The notes beneath the pieces are model-generated. The model was given only the letters and a program-made list of their open reading frames with translations. It was not told the DNA's origin and made no database searches. Of a DNA stretch of 49,706 nt, positions 32,181 through 42,343 are shown piece after piece. Numbering within the stretch: position 1 is the stretch's first letter; every line of letters starts with the position of its first letter. The stretch covers positions 1-49,706 of the forward strand of contig PJAB01000060.1 in the NCBI GenBank assembly GCA_002887195.1. Reading direction: 5' to 3'. Position numbers and translations under genes: made by a program. This DNA comes from Chrysochromulina parva (taxonomy: Eukaryota > Haptophyta > Prymnesiales > Chrysochromulinaceae).

Positions 32181-33368
32181 GTGCCGACAAGAAACACGTT
32201 CGATCTCGGAGGCGCGTCCGAAGAGCCGCATGCAGCACGACCTTTTTTTTTGAGGACATGTGGAACTACAAATGCCCGAAACGAAACCTCATCAACGAGT
32301 CGTAGGGAGAGGAACAGGAATCGCAATTCCTGTGCCCGGCACAAGCCAGGGCTGATCATGCCTCTGGCGACCGCCGCACTGCTGATCACAATAGCAGCGA
32401 ATATCGCGAACAACAGCTCAGCTGGCTTCCGCAGTATTGAAGTGTACATCGGCACGAAACAGTACGAAAGTGCTCGGGTTGGCACGCACGAGACAGTGGT
32501 GACCAAGACCAAAGCAGGGATTAAGGGCATGAAGGGGGTCGATACCAAGGGCTCTTGGCACTCTCAGTCTGGCCAGGACAAGACGATCGCAAAGCTTCAT
32601 GGGCTTAAGCGCGGCGGGTTCTTCATCGACCTGGCCTCGAACGAGCCTATACACCTCTCCAACACGCGCACCCTGGAGCGAGATCTGGGCTGGAATGGTG
32701 TTTGCATCGATGCAAATGCAGAGCTGCTCCAGAAATCCATCAAGTATCGTACGTGCCGCTGCGTACAGGCGGTCGTAACTGACCAGTCTGGGGACACGGT
32801 CTCCTTCACCACGCCCGTACATGCTAGAAGTACCGCCATGAGCAACAGTGCAATTGACACACGTTCGGGCTTCGGCTCAGTTGTGGGGTTGCTCCAAGTG
32901 GATCCCACCCATCCCACGCCTGGCAAGCTTGGATCCAATCGAGCTGGTTGGAGGGAGCAGCAGCTTGTGACCGTCGCCCTCCAAGACCTGCTGCGCTACG
33001 TGAACGCGCCGAGCGTCATCGACTATCTTTCGCTCGATGTCGAAGGTGCGGAAGAGAGTGTCCTGGGACCTAACTTTCCATTCGCACAATTTACCTTCCT
33101 CTCCCTGACGGTTGAGCGTCCGAGCAGCACGCTGCGCGAGCGGCTGCGAGCGCACTCGTACCTATTTGTGGGCGAGCACGGCTGTTACGGCGATCAGCTC
33201 TGGGTGCATGCCTCGTTTGCGAGCCAAGCGGAGCGCGTGCTGCAGCTCCCGCAGCCGCTTAGCCCCACGCGCGACGCTGGAAGGGAGCTATGGTTTGCCA
33301 ACTGCTCGGTCAGAGGGTCACCATCGGAGCACGCGTTGCACACTCATATGACGTCGATCAACAGCTGA
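32181..33368 (+). CDS. FkbM-family methyltransferase, membrane-anchored
   Basis: The core starts at SQSGQDKTIAKLHGLKRGGF followed by FIDLASNEP (motif I), WNGVCIDANAELLQKSIKY (acidic loop of strand 2), AVVTDQSGDTVSF, and VIDYLSLDVEGAEESVL, the hallmark LSxDxEGxE block of FkbM methyltransferases. FkbM enzymes O-methylate sugars or natural products. An N-terminal hydrophobic stretch (MPLATAALLITIAANIA) acts as signal anchor; ATG at 32358 starts directly there (336 residues), while the in-frame ATG at 32181 gives 395 residues with a basic leader that I find less likely. Single exon. A Golgi or surface glycan methylation role is inferred from the anchor and from the two glycosyltransferases elsewhere in the window, not from linkage. 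Confidence 0.85.
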   Translation: MPTRNTFDLGGASEEPHAARPFFLRTCGTTNARNETSSTSRRERNRNRNSCARHKPGLIMPLATAALLITIAANIANNSSAGFRSIEVYIGTKQYESARVGTHETVVTKTKAGIKGMKGVDTKGSWHSQSGQDKTIAKLHGLKRGGFFIDLASNEPIHLSNTRTLERDLGWNGVCIDANAELLQKSIKYRTCRCVQAVVTDQSGDTVSFTTPVHARSTAMSNSAIDTRSGFGSVVGLLQVDPTHPTPGKLGSNRAGWREQQLVTVALQDLLRYVNAPSVIDYLSLDVEGAEESVLGPNFPFAQFTFLSLTVERPSSTLRERLRAHSYLFVGEHGCYGDQLWVHASFASQAERVLQLPQPLSPTRDAGRELWFANCSVRGSPSEHALHTHMTSINS

Positions 33369-34304
33369 GAACAGCTGAGGAGGTACTTCACTGGTTCTAC
33401 ACCTGTGTGTTCGTGTGAACGTGTGCATGTGTTCGTGATGATTTGTATCGCATGTGCGGATGTGCACAATTAGTGCACAATCATGCCGCTGAGGCGCGAG
33501 GGATGCGCCGGTGCGCATATCTGAGAGTCTGAGTCCGACTCCGAGTGTCTCCATCGACACGGTGTGCATTGTTCATGGCATTGTTCCGGCTTCCGGCTTC
33601 CGCGCTTCCGCCCCATTGTAGCCCCATTGTGGATTGACCCGTCTTCGTAGCGGTACTAGATCGTTCGGTTGACTTTCCGTGGGTTTCGCGTCGTATTAAT
33701 CCCAGGTTCTACTTGACCGGGCGTTAAATACGTAGTTACACTTGCGTGACTGTGTATAGAGCGTACACGACGAACCTCGAACGCACCGCGACGGCCGACG
33801 CCCGCCCGCCGGCCCGCGCGTAGACCGTAGTCGAATCTAGTCGTAGTAAACGACATGCAACCCACATGCACGCTTTCGACGGGTCGCGACTCGCGTTCGC
33901 AAGGCTTCAACGAGCTTCATCACTCACGGTGGGACCGTCCGACGCGCGCGAAGGGCGGGGGCAGTGCCGCTGCCCGCACCCGTGACGCTGCCGGGTGGGA
34001 AACGGGCAAATGGCCGCGACCGGACCGCGCGCGAGTGGCGCGGCGGGGGCGCCGGCTTCGGCCATCCCGCGCAGCGCGCTTTTCCGCACCGTCCGCGACG
34101 CACCACGCTGTTCTGCCTACAGAGGCCCTTACTTTGCGGTTGCAAGCTCCACGGACGAACCGTCGCCACGGATACACGAAAGACCATCGTTTGGGAAGGG
34201 TAGGCTCAGGTAGCCATGTCTTTCGACGAAACTCGAATGCGTCAGACCGTCCCAATCTCGAGCTCTGGCTGAGATCGCACGTCTTTCGACGACACTCGAA
34301 TGCG
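33369..34304. other. Intergenic between convergent genes
   Basis: About 0.9 kb between the FkbM gene and the end of the ABC transporter gene. The right end carries an extra copy of the transporter's 3' end (34218-34269). Other frames here are Arg-rich shadows. Confidence 0.5.
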
Positions 34305-34332
34305 TCAGACCGTCCCAATCGCGAGCTCTGGC
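34218..34332. repeat. 63-bp tandem duplication over the ABC gene stop codon
   Basis: Bases 34218-34269 match 34281-34332 with two differences. The inner copy contains the last codons and stop (34305-34307) of the minus-strand transporter; the outer copy lies in its 3' flank. Confidence 0.9.
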
Positions 34333-35207
34333 GGCAGTGGATCCTCCTCCACGATGCCTGCCGCCTGGTCGATGAGCGCACCTGCCTCGGCCTCGCTCAC
34401 GCCGCCGCCCTTGGAGGCACGCACCAGCTGCGCATACGCTCCGTTGCGCCGCAGCAGTTCATTATGGGATCCTTCCTCGACGATCACGCCGTGCGCGAGC
34501 ACGATGATGCGGTCGGCATTGCGCGCTTGTGCGACTTTGTGCGTCGTGAAGAGCACTGTGCGCTCGGCGGCTGCGCGCGCGATCGCCGCTTCCACAAGCT
34601 GCTCTGACTCGGGGTCGAGTGCGCTCGTGGCCTCGTCGAGGAGCAGCAGCGACGGGTCACGCACGAGAGCCCGCGCGAGGGCAACACGTTGCTTCTGCCC
34701 GCCGCTCAGCGAGGCTCCCGCGGCGCCGATGCGCGTGTCGAAGCCCTGTGGAAGTCCCATGACGAACTCGTACGCGTTCGCCTCCTTGGCGGCCGCCTCG
34801 ATGCGCTCCATCGGGCAGTCGACGAGCCCGTAAGCGATGTTCTCTCGCACGGTCGTATTGGGAAATAGCGGAGGCTCCTGCTGCACCCACGCGATCTGGC
34901 GGCGGAGATCGGCCTCGTCCATCGTCAGGACATCCTGACCATCGAGCAGCACGCGGCCGCGCCCCGCGGCATAGAAGCGCAGCGCGAGCGCAAAGATGGT
35001 CGACTTGCCACTGCCCGAGCCGCCCACGATCGCAAGGCGCTGCCCGCCGGGGACGCGTAGGCTCAGCTTCGAGAGCACGCGCTGCGTTGGGCGCGACGGA
35101 TACGTGAAGCTCACCGACTCGAAGATGAGCTCGCCGCGGCGCGGCGCCGCTAAGCTACCCGACGCCTGTTCGACTAGCGCCGGTGCCGGCGAGGTGGTCG
35201 CACCAAG

Positions 35208-35269
<62 letters not shown>

Positions 35270-36584
35270 CGCCCGTGCTCACTAGAGGGATGACGAGCCC
35301 GCTGGTGGTTACACCGGTGGTTACACCGACGAGCCCGCTGGTGGTTACACTGGTGGTTACACCGACGAGCCCGCTGGTGGTTACACTGGCGGAGCCAACG
35401 GGCGCCAGTACAGCGCTTAGCCCAAGGTCAAGCGGGCGCGGCTCGAGGTAGTCGAAGACCTCAGTCGCCGCTCCAAGGGCTTCTTGGATGCGGCTCCATT
35501 GGTCCGCCACGTCACTCGACGCCTCCGAGATGAAGGTCACGTAGAGTACGAAGGAGGTGAGGCTCTCCTTGGGCAAGAGGCCCGCCGAGACGAACGCGGC
35601 GCCCAGCGTCAGGATGCCAAACAGCAGGAACGCGTTCACGGCACCATTGAAGACTCGTGAGAAGCCGTACACCGCCCCCCTCTCAGTGTCCAGCCGCAGG
35701 AGTCGGTTGAGCTGCTGGACGTAGCGCTCCCGTTCATACGCCGCGTTGCCATGCGAGCGTACCACCTTGATGAGGGAGAAGCACTGCTCGGCCACGCCCG
35801 ATGAGGTCGCGAGCGCGTCCTGCATCTCCTGCGAGACGCGCCGCGAGAACTTGGAATAGTAGTGCGCGAACACGCTCCGAATGGCCACGCCACACAGCAC
35901 GAGCGCTGCGAGCCGCGCGTTGATACGGACGATGATAGCGATGCCCGCGAGCGACTGGATGACTTGACGCAGCACGATGTTGACGTTGAGCGAGAGCACG
36001 TCGCCCAGCTTGACGCAGTCGGTGGCAAGCCGTGACGAGAGCTCACCAGGCCCCTGTTCATCGTGGAACGCTTGCGGCTGCTGCAGCAGGCATTCGAAGA
36101 GCGTGGCCCGAAGGCGCTTGACCAAGCGCGCGCCGCAGAGCCAAAAGGTGAAGCCGCGAAGCCCGGTAAAGATGGCAGTGGCCACGCCGACCCCAGCCAT
36201 TTGGAGCAGTGCCAAGCTCAATGACGCGCCACCACGCGTCTCAAGTCCGAGGGCCGTGTTCAGAGCGGCCCCTTGCAACGCTGGCAGGAGCGCATCGCAG
36301 GAAGCCGCGATGGTAAGCGACACAAAGGCGACGAAGAGCAACGGTAAGTCTGGCTTGCACAAGCGCAGCAGTGTAGGCCACGGGGTGCCACGCCTCTTCT
36401 TTGGAGCAGTCTCCGCCGGGGCTACAGTCATCACCATGGGTTCGGCACGACGGCTTTGCGACGCAACGAGAAGCACCTTACCAGTCGTCACTGCCGATGG
36501 ATAACCAGGAGACGGTCGCACGCTGGTCGAATAAGCAACAGCCGCGTCCGCGCAGACGGCGGCAGCTATTACGAGCCGCAGCAT
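34305..36584 (-). CDS. Half-size ABC exporter (ABCB type)
   Basis: 759 residues from ATG at 36584 (MLRLVIAAAVCADAAVAYST), whose hydrophobic leader followed by a Ser/Arg-rich stretch suggests a signal or plastid presequence; a longer frame to 36686 adds 34 residues that include a small duplication. One six-helix transmembrane domain (FVAFVSLTIAASCDALLPAL; RLVKRLRATLFECLLQQPQA; ELSSRLATDCVKLGDVLSLN) is followed by one nucleotide-binding domain: Walker A GGSGSGKST, Q-loop WVQQEPPLFPNTTVRENIAY, signature LSGGQKQRVALARAL, Walker B LLLLDEATSALD and H-loop TTHK. It should work as a homodimer or heterodimer like TAP or mitochondrial/plastid ABCB proteins. The linker between the two domains is abnormal: VTTSGLVGVTT repeats and a run of about 20 alanines encoded by GCC/GCG. 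Cargo unknown. Confidence 0.9.
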
Positions 36585-36812
36585 CCTGGCCTGGCGGGGC
36601 GGCGCCCACGACTCGCCCCTCGTGTGAGCTGTGAAGAGCGCCCTCGACTCGCCTCGTGTGAGCTGTGAAGAGACCAAGGAAGTCAAGTCACGTCCGTTAG
36701 GGGGGCTGATGGTGCTCCTTACCGGGTACCCGGTACGTTGGGCTTGCCTGGCTGCCTACCCCGGTACAGTAGAAGTCCTGAAGTTCCGTCTCGTTGGACG
36801 GGAGTCCCCAGC

Positions 36813-38045
36813 ATGCCGCCGAAGAGACACGAGCCCGCCAAGCGCTTCGACATCGGCGAGTATGGTTCGGGCTCGGCACCGGTGGAAAAGGATGCGTCAC
36901 TTTCGTGGCGCGACGACCCTGAAGAGACGCTTTCTGACTGGCGCATTGTGGTGGAGGTGCCAGCGCTCAAAATGAAAAACGTATACCATGTGCACAAGGC
37001 CATGATCGCCGGCGGTCCACGCAAAAGCGACTACTTCGTGCGACAGTGCCGTAGTGGTGGTGGTGCTTCGCAACTCGCAGAGGCGGTGCGTAGCGAAAGC
37101 AAGCTGGATCTCGAAGCTGAGGCTGCAGAGGCGATTCCCGACTTTCTGGACTATGTGTACACTGGCAGTCTCAAGGCGACCAAGGAGAATGCGTGCGCGC
37201 TTCTCCACCTGGCCGAGTATCTGGGCAACCCGCCGCTCTATGCCGAGGTGAAAGATTTCATCGAGGCGGGCCTCCAAAGTGAGTGGAACTTCAAGCTTGC
37301 TCCAAAGTATGTGGCGTGCTCGGAACTTTTCAATCAGGAGAAGCTCGCGGATGCCGCTGTGCAGGTCGCTGCCGAGCACCTCGAGGACTATTCAGAAAGC
37401 GTCACATTTTCAGAGACAGTCGATGGTGATTCTGCCCCCTACCCCCCAGAGCTTCAAGATCTGCTTGCTCTTCACCCCACATTGTTTGCACGTATCGTCA
37501 CATCCAAGTTCAGACCAGATGCAGATTTCTCCGGACGGTATGGTGATTTGTCGTGGTGCGTGGTGCGCCTTGTCGCGGACTACTGCAATCGGCGCGCGGA
37601 CATCGACGGGAGCTTTTTCGAATCGGTCGTTGATGACGACTTCCTGAGCCACCTCGGCAGCGATGCGACGATGTCGCTGCTAAAGGCAGTCCTCAAGCAT
37701 CCTGCCAGCGACAGCCTCACGAGACTACGGGACAAGTGCATCCAGAAGGCGGGCGAAGACTGGCAGAATTCACTTTTGCCACTTGCGAGGCAGGAGAAGC
37801 GTCGGCGCGCTGAGGAGAGAGCCGCAGCAGCCGCAGCGGCACAGCCACAGAAAGGCGACACAAATGGTAAGCGACACAAAGGCGACACAACGGCGGGAAC
37901 TTCCACCGAAGCGACGGGTGCGGCAACGGTGCTGGCACCGGCCGTACTGCCGCTCGGGTCTGAGCTGCCTGCAGAGATACAGCTCCAGCTACTTGGCAAC
38001 ATGCTACTGCAAGAGGGCGGCGAGGGCTCCTTTGATGAGCTGTAG
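36813..38045 (+). CDS. BTB/POZ-domain protein
   Basis: 410 residues from ATG at 36813 (MPPKRHEPAKRFDIGEYG); the longer frame from 36738 adds 25 residues in what looks like a leader. The BTB fold shows DWRIVVEVP (strand 1), YHVHKAMIAGGPRKSDYFVR (the HK...RS.YF core that forms the dimer interface) and DFLDYVYTGSLKATKENACA with LLHLAEYLGNPPLYAEVKDF. After it, helices with SRYGDLSWCVVRLVADYC-like spacing resemble a BACK region. The C-terminal third is Lys/Arg/Ala-rich (KRRRAEERAAAAAAAQPQ) and may carry a nuclear signal. BTB proteins often serve as CUL3 ubiquitin-ligase adaptors; no substrate domain such as Kelch or MATH is present here, so the role stays open. Confidence 0.8.
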   Translation: MPPKRHEPAKRFDIGEYGSGSAPVEKDASLSWRDDPEETLSDWRIVVEVPALKMKNVYHVHKAMIAGGPRKSDYFVRQCRSGGGASQLAEAVRSESKLDLEAEAAEAIPDFLDYVYTGSLKATKENACALLHLAEYLGNPPLYAEVKDFIEAGLQSEWNFKLAPKYVACSELFNQEKLADAAVQVAAEHLEDYSESVTFSETVDGDSAPYPPELQDLLALHPTLFARIVTSKFRPDADFSGRYGDLSWCVVRLVADYCNRRADIDGSFFESVVDDDFLSHLGSDATMSLLKAVLKHPASDSLTRLRDKCIQKAGEDWQNSLLPLARQEKRRRAEERAAAAAAAQPQKGDTNGKRHKGDTTAGTSTEATGAATVLAPAVLPLGSELPAEIQLQLLGNMLLQEGGEGSFDEL

Positions 38046-38682
38046 GATTGTGCGTGAAGCACGAGACACGGGTCGTGGGTCGTCAATCTCCGGGTAATCT
38101 CCGAGCCTGATCTAACTCTGCTCGAGAGGCCGATCCGCTCCGATCCGCGCCTCCACGCCACGCGCCCCCCGGCACAGGGGGGTGGGCGCAGGTTAGCAGG
38201 CTGGCACGCGCCCGCATCCGGAGAGAGGGGGGCAGCCGCCTCCTTGTTGGTAACTTCCTATGGTGTTCCAGGTCGGCAAAAATGTGTGGGGGGCGTGTGT
38301 CTGGCTGAACGGCTGAAGGGTGGCGGACCGATAGACAAAAAGCGTACGGCTTTAAGTACGCGGCTCGCGAAGCGTGGAAAGTGCCGACCGAACCCATTGC
38401 GCTTAAAACGTATAAAATGTCTATCCGGTACGCCGCGCGCCCGCCGGCGGCTCGACTTCGGAGATGGGGACTTGTTCAGCTCCAAGGCTGCCGTTGGTAA
38501 GGGGGCCCACACAGCGTGGGTGAGTTTTAGAACTAGAAGACTCTGTGGCCCAGGATGCGAGGATGCTCTCTGTCCCCGCAGGCTACCATGCCACCCGCGA
38601 CCCCCCCACGCCTGGCGCCGGCAATACTCCCTCGGAGCTCGGTTCTAGGGGGGCAACCCCAAGAGAACACCCCACCGCAATC
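38046..38682. other. Intergenic between convergent genes
   Basis: About 640 bp between the BTB gene and the psaE stop. No supported gene. Confidence 0.5.
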
Positions 38683-39214
38683 TTACTCCGCCTTCGCAGG
38701 TGGCCCCTCGACCTCCACGAGCTCGTCGAGCGCAAAGTTGTTGGTCGCGACGCCGGCGTAGTTGACCTTCTCGAAGCGCACGACGACAGGGTAGCGATCA
38801 CCGGATTTCGCGATCGTCGCCACCGACCCACTGCGATCAGACACGAATTTCACATGCACCGCCAGTGAGAAGCTCAGTGGCAATGCGAGGCACACTAGCC
38901 AGAGCACATCTGCAGGATTCAAGTGCGGGCGCTCACGTCTCCTGGTACCAGTATGACTCCGGCCGCATGATGCGCACAATCGAGCCGCGGGTAAGCGCCA
39001 TGTCCACCACCTGCCGAAGCACGCCACACGCACGGCGGTCGGCGTATGAATTAAGCAGCTTGCCTTCCCCCGCCATACCCCCCCGTTACGCGGTCGGTTC
39101 AAGCAAGTGCCTCCAGCTTCGTACCGGAGCAACCGACGTGCGGAAAGCAGCCTGGGGGCCAAACGCAAACGCCTCGCTCGACGCCACAAGGAGAGCCAGC
39201 AACATGGAACGCAT
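38683..39214 (-). CDS. psaE: Photosystem I subunit IV (PsaE), nuclear with plastid leader
   Basis: Three exons (39214-39125, 39010-38937, 38830-38683) join in frame to 103 residues. The mature part [20 protein letters not shown], then [20 protein letters not shown] and [20 protein letters not shown], is the complete SH3-like PsaE fold, which sits on the stromal side of photosystem I and helps dock ferredoxin and stabilise PsaC. The first exon encodes [20 protein letters not shown] plus about ten residues: a signal peptide followed by an aromatic-containing cleavage motif, as in proteins imported into secondary red plastids. Introns of 114 and 106 bp have GT-AG ends, and both are needed: unspliced frames stop at once. 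Introns and leader prove a nuclear, not plastid, copy. Identification is certain; the exact transit peptide end is not. Confidence 0.93.
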
Positions 39215-39850
39215 CTCGCACGTGTGAGGCGTCTGAGAGCGAGAATCGTTGCGGGCGCACGCTCTATGAGGACCGGTCAGGGCGGCGCGGGCGATGGGCA
39301 CGTTGCCTGGTGCCGCACCAGCAAAAGCAGATCTCAACGCAGCTGATCAACCCTTGGAAAAAAAATTAATCACAACTTTCCCACATACACATTCATGGAC
39401 GCGCAACCAGTAAACTCGAAATGAAAATGATAGGGTTCAGTTCAGTTCAGTTTCTTCGCGGTCCCCCCACGCTCAACAAAATGATAGGGACCGGCGAACA
39501 AGCATGAACCAGCAAACACTGGAAAACTCGGTTGTGCTTGTTTAGATACTTGGTTGTTTCGACCCTTGCAAGCTTGCGTTGGCTCCGCCGCGCATCTCCG
39601 GGCTCCGGCTCACGCCTACTACTTCTTTCTACCTTTCACCGTAAACGTAAAACTACCGGGTACCGGCGAACGTGGCAAAGTCGTCGATGCGACGATGCAG
39701 ACGCACCTCCGGCAACCCTAGCCTTAGTCTACGGAACACTACACAAGTTCAATTGCACAAGATCTCAGACACGGCACGGCCACGGAGATCACAATGTTGA
39801 TTGTACGGACCTATACCCAGTGCTACCAAATCCATTCGGTTTCTGTTTTC
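39215..39850. other. Intergenic with a dispersed repeat
   Basis: About 640 bp between the psaE start and the end of the channel gene. It holds the promoter of psaE and the 41-bp dispersed repeat at 39435-39475. AT-richer than the coding parts. Confidence 0.5.
39435..39475 (+). repeat. 41-bp dispersed repeat, copy 1
   Basis: Starts with three GTTCA units, then GTTTCTTCGCGGTCCCCCCA and CGCTCA. An identical copy lies at 49540-49580 in the same orientation. Confidence 0.9.
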
Positions 39851-42343
39851 TCAGACGTTCTGCTTCACCTCGTCGCCAGCCTGAGCCTCTAGATCGGGCT
39901 CCGACTCCATTTTCTTCGGCGTCTCCTTCTTGGGCGTTCCGCTTACATCCGCCCCCGGCTCCCAGATTATAGTGAACTTGATGACACCGCCGCCATCGGA
40001 GAGGGCTTCGCAGAACTCTATCGTGTCGGTCGCCTCGAGTGCGGATATGTCGACCGACACCGATCCCATCAAGTCGTCCGAATCCAGGAGGCCGTCCTTG
40101 TCGAACACCCTGAGCTCGAATCCTGCGCTGATGACCGTCCTTAACGACACCTTTATGTCCTTGCCCTCTTTGAACTCGAGCTCCTCGTCCCAGGTGGGGT
40201 CGAGTGTCTTCTTGATGACGTTGCTCGTCTTCTTCTTCTTGCCACGCACTATCTGAACGTATGGGTCGCTAGTGCCGCCCTTATCCAGGGCCGTCAGCCC
40301 ACTCGCCGAGGCCAGGTGCACACGCATCGTGCCCGACTTTGACAGCCTTGCTTCTTTCTCCTCGGCGCTCTGCTCGATCGTGGCACCTGGCTTTGGAGAG
40401 CAGGCCTTGAGACCATGTTCCTCCTCCTCCTGATCCTCCTCCTCCTCCTCCTCCTCCTCATCCTCATCCTCATCCTCTCCCGTAACCTTCTCCTCTTTAG
40501 CAGGCTTATTTGCTGCAACTCTCACTTGCTCCTCCTCAAACGCTTTCCTGCACCTCTCGCGCATCGCGTCGTCTTCAGCTTCCACCTTCTCCCTCATAAA
40601 GGTGTCAAAGTCTTTGCCAGCCTTCTTGGCTTTCCTCTGGAGGAGCTTGAGGGCTTTCTCAGTGGCCTCCTGCCTTGCTTTCTTCTTTGCGGCTGCCGCC
40701 TCCTTCTCCATCTTTATCTTCTCCTTCATAGACGGTTCAATCACCTTCTTAACCGGTGGCTTCTTGCCCGTTTTCGATGCCGCTGCTGCATCCTCTTTTT
40801 CATCTTCCAGCATGTACCTGTCGAACATGGCCTTGGTGTCCTTGAGGAAGAGTTCAAAGTTACACGCATCACCCTCGATGCACGTCATGAACTCGACAAA
40901 ATTGAGGCCCTTGGGCTCGCCATTGAGCGACGGCTCACTGTCCGCAGCGGCGAGGATGTTGCGAGCAATCATAAAGGCCTGCTCCCACGACACTCCCTCC
41001 ACACTGGCAAAGGCACGGGCAATGTCCTCGGCCTCGATCGTTCCATCGCAGAAGCGGTCAAACTTGGGGTATGTTGCTGCCGCGAGGGCGGCCTTCATCC
41101 CAATCTCCGCAAACTCAGATTTCTTGGAGACGAGCTCGCAGCGCTTGTTGCGCAGGACGACCGACTCGGCGCCGAGGCAATTGAAGGCGTAGAGGTCGGT
41201 CAACGTGTTGGCAAATTTGAGCATGACCAGGCCTGACAGTACCACGCTGAGCAGGTAAAAAAAGTTGAACTCGAAGATGCGGCCGGTGGTGGTGAACTGG
41301 AATTGGATTCCATGCCTCCATCTCTCGACCAAGTGGTACTCCTGCGGGGTGTGCCGCGGCAGGGTCGGGTATCTCACCCACGTCTTCTCTACGCCGGCAC
41401 TATTCCACGTGCCGCCCTCGTGCGTCGACCTCACGTTTGCGTGCACGTCCTTCTTGCCGACGACCGCCCGGCCCGAGACCGGATCGACGTTAGAGTACTC
41501 GATCTCGATCTTGACCTTTGCGCCCGTCGTGCGAAACGTCGCCCGGCGGCCTTGAGGGTCGGGGGGCACCTGGAAATTCGGCACGTCTAGCGTCAGGTCC
41601 GCGGCTGCGAGCCAGTCGCGCACCGAAAGCCGGATGGTCTGCCTGTCGCCAATGACCAGCTTCGAGCCGTTGAGGAACATGATGTTGCTGTACAGGTCAT
41701 TTACCTCGGCGGACGCGCCACTCAGCCCGATGATCGTCGTCGAGTAAGCGTGTTCGTACGCTAGAGTCATGTCCTCCACCGCAAGAGGGTAGACTGCCTT
41801 CTGCGTGACACAGCCGCACTGCCCTGAGGCGCGCCTGTATCTGAATCCACCTCCTGCCGTGCACATCGTTGCTCTACTGTCACGGTCCACGCCCGTGGCC
41901 GACAGGTTACACGGCCAGCCGAGGGTGATGGTCTCCATAATTGAGGTCGTGAAAAACACGTCAAGAGCACTTTTCTGTGTGAGCTCAGCAGAGAGCAGGG
42001 CCTGGCAGTCGGGGTCACCAAACTGGTACGCTTCGGAAGCGTAGGTGTAGGTTGCATTGCCACAGAACGGCTGCGTATTGATGTAGCCCGGCCGATTGGT
42101 GGAGAGCAGCATGGTTCCGGTCTCGTCCCAAGGATTGACTACGCCACCCGGCACCTCGACAAGGCCCCACCCGTCGTTGATCCACAACTGCAAAATGACT
42201 ATGAACAAGGCGGCGATCTGACCAGTCCGGAAAAAGATGCCGACGCGGGGCACATCGACGATCATGTACTTCTCGGTGCGATAGGTGCGAAGGGCAGCAG
42301 GGAGGAAATCAAGTCCAAGAAGGGCAGACATGTCTGAGTCCAA
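39851..42343 (-). CDS. P2X-like ligand-gated channel fused to a C2 domain
   Basis: 830 residues. The N-terminus has YRTEK (residues 21-25), matching the YxTxK motif of P2X receptors, followed by RVGIFFRTGQIAALFIVILQ, the first membrane helix. A large Cys-rich ectodomain (residues 60-340, with C94, C113, C145, C161, C176, C178 and N-glycosylation sites such as NATY and NLSA) ends in RWRHGIQFQFTTTGRIFEFN, the HGIxF...G block that precedes the second helix (YLLSVVLSGLVMLKFANTL). This is the two-helix P2X layout of trimeric ATP-gated cation channels. The long cytosolic tail has an EF-hand-like helical part (about 420-490), a Lys-rich coiled coil, an acidic run and a C2 domain (TMRVHLASASGLTALDKGG; SDPYVQI; FDKDGLLDSDDLMG) with the Ca2+-binding aspartates. 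Animal P2X receptors have no C2 domain. Single exon. Confidence 0.75.
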   Translation of the reverse strand: MDSDMSALLGLDFLPAALRTYRTEKYMIVDVPRVGIFFRTGQIAALFIVILQLWINDGWGLVEVPGGVVNPWDETGTMLLSTNRPGYINTQPFCGNATYTYASEAYQFGDPDCQALLSAELTQKSALDVFFTTSIMETITLGWPCNLSATGVDRDSRATMCTAGGGFRYRRASGQCGCVTQKAVYPLAVEDMTLAYEHAYSTTIIGLSGASAEVNDLYSNIMFLNGSKLVIGDRQTIRLSVRDWLAAADLTLDVPNFQVPPDPQGRRATFRTTGAKVKIEIEYSNVDPVSGRAVVGKKDVHANVRSTHEGGTWNSAGVEKTWVRYPTLPRHTPQEYHLVERWRHGIQFQFTTTGRIFEFNFFYLLSVVLSGLVMLKFANTLTDLYAFNCLGAESVVLRNKRCELVSKKSEFAEIGMKAALAAATYPKFDRFCDGTIEAEDIARAFASVEGVSWEQAFMIARNILAAADSEPSLNGEPKGLNFVEFMTCIEGDACNFELFLKDTKAMFDRYMLEDEKEDAAAASKTGKKPPVKKVIEPSMKEKIKMEKEAAAAKKKARQEATEKALKLLQRKAKKAGKDFDTFMREKVEAEDDAMRERCRKAFEEEQVRVAANKPAKEEKVTGEDEDEDEEEEEEEEDQEEEEHGLKACSPKPGATIEQSAEEKEARLSKSGTMRVHLASASGLTALDKGGTSDPYVQIVRGKKKKTSNVIKKTLDPTWDEELEFKEGKDIKVSLRTVISAGFELRVFDKDGLLDSDDLMGSVSVDISALEATDTIEFCEALSDGGGVIKFTIIWEPGADVSGTPKKETPKKMESEPDLEAQAGDEVKQNV

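Noticed and set aside
40415..41236. Plus-strand frame starting with poly-Leu
   Set aside because: It is the reverse of the acidic and Lys-rich tail of the P2X-like protein.
39851..42343. Polycystin/TRP channel assignment
   Set aside because: Only two membrane helices flank the large ectodomain, and the YxTxK and HGIxF motifs fit P2X better than a six-helix channel.
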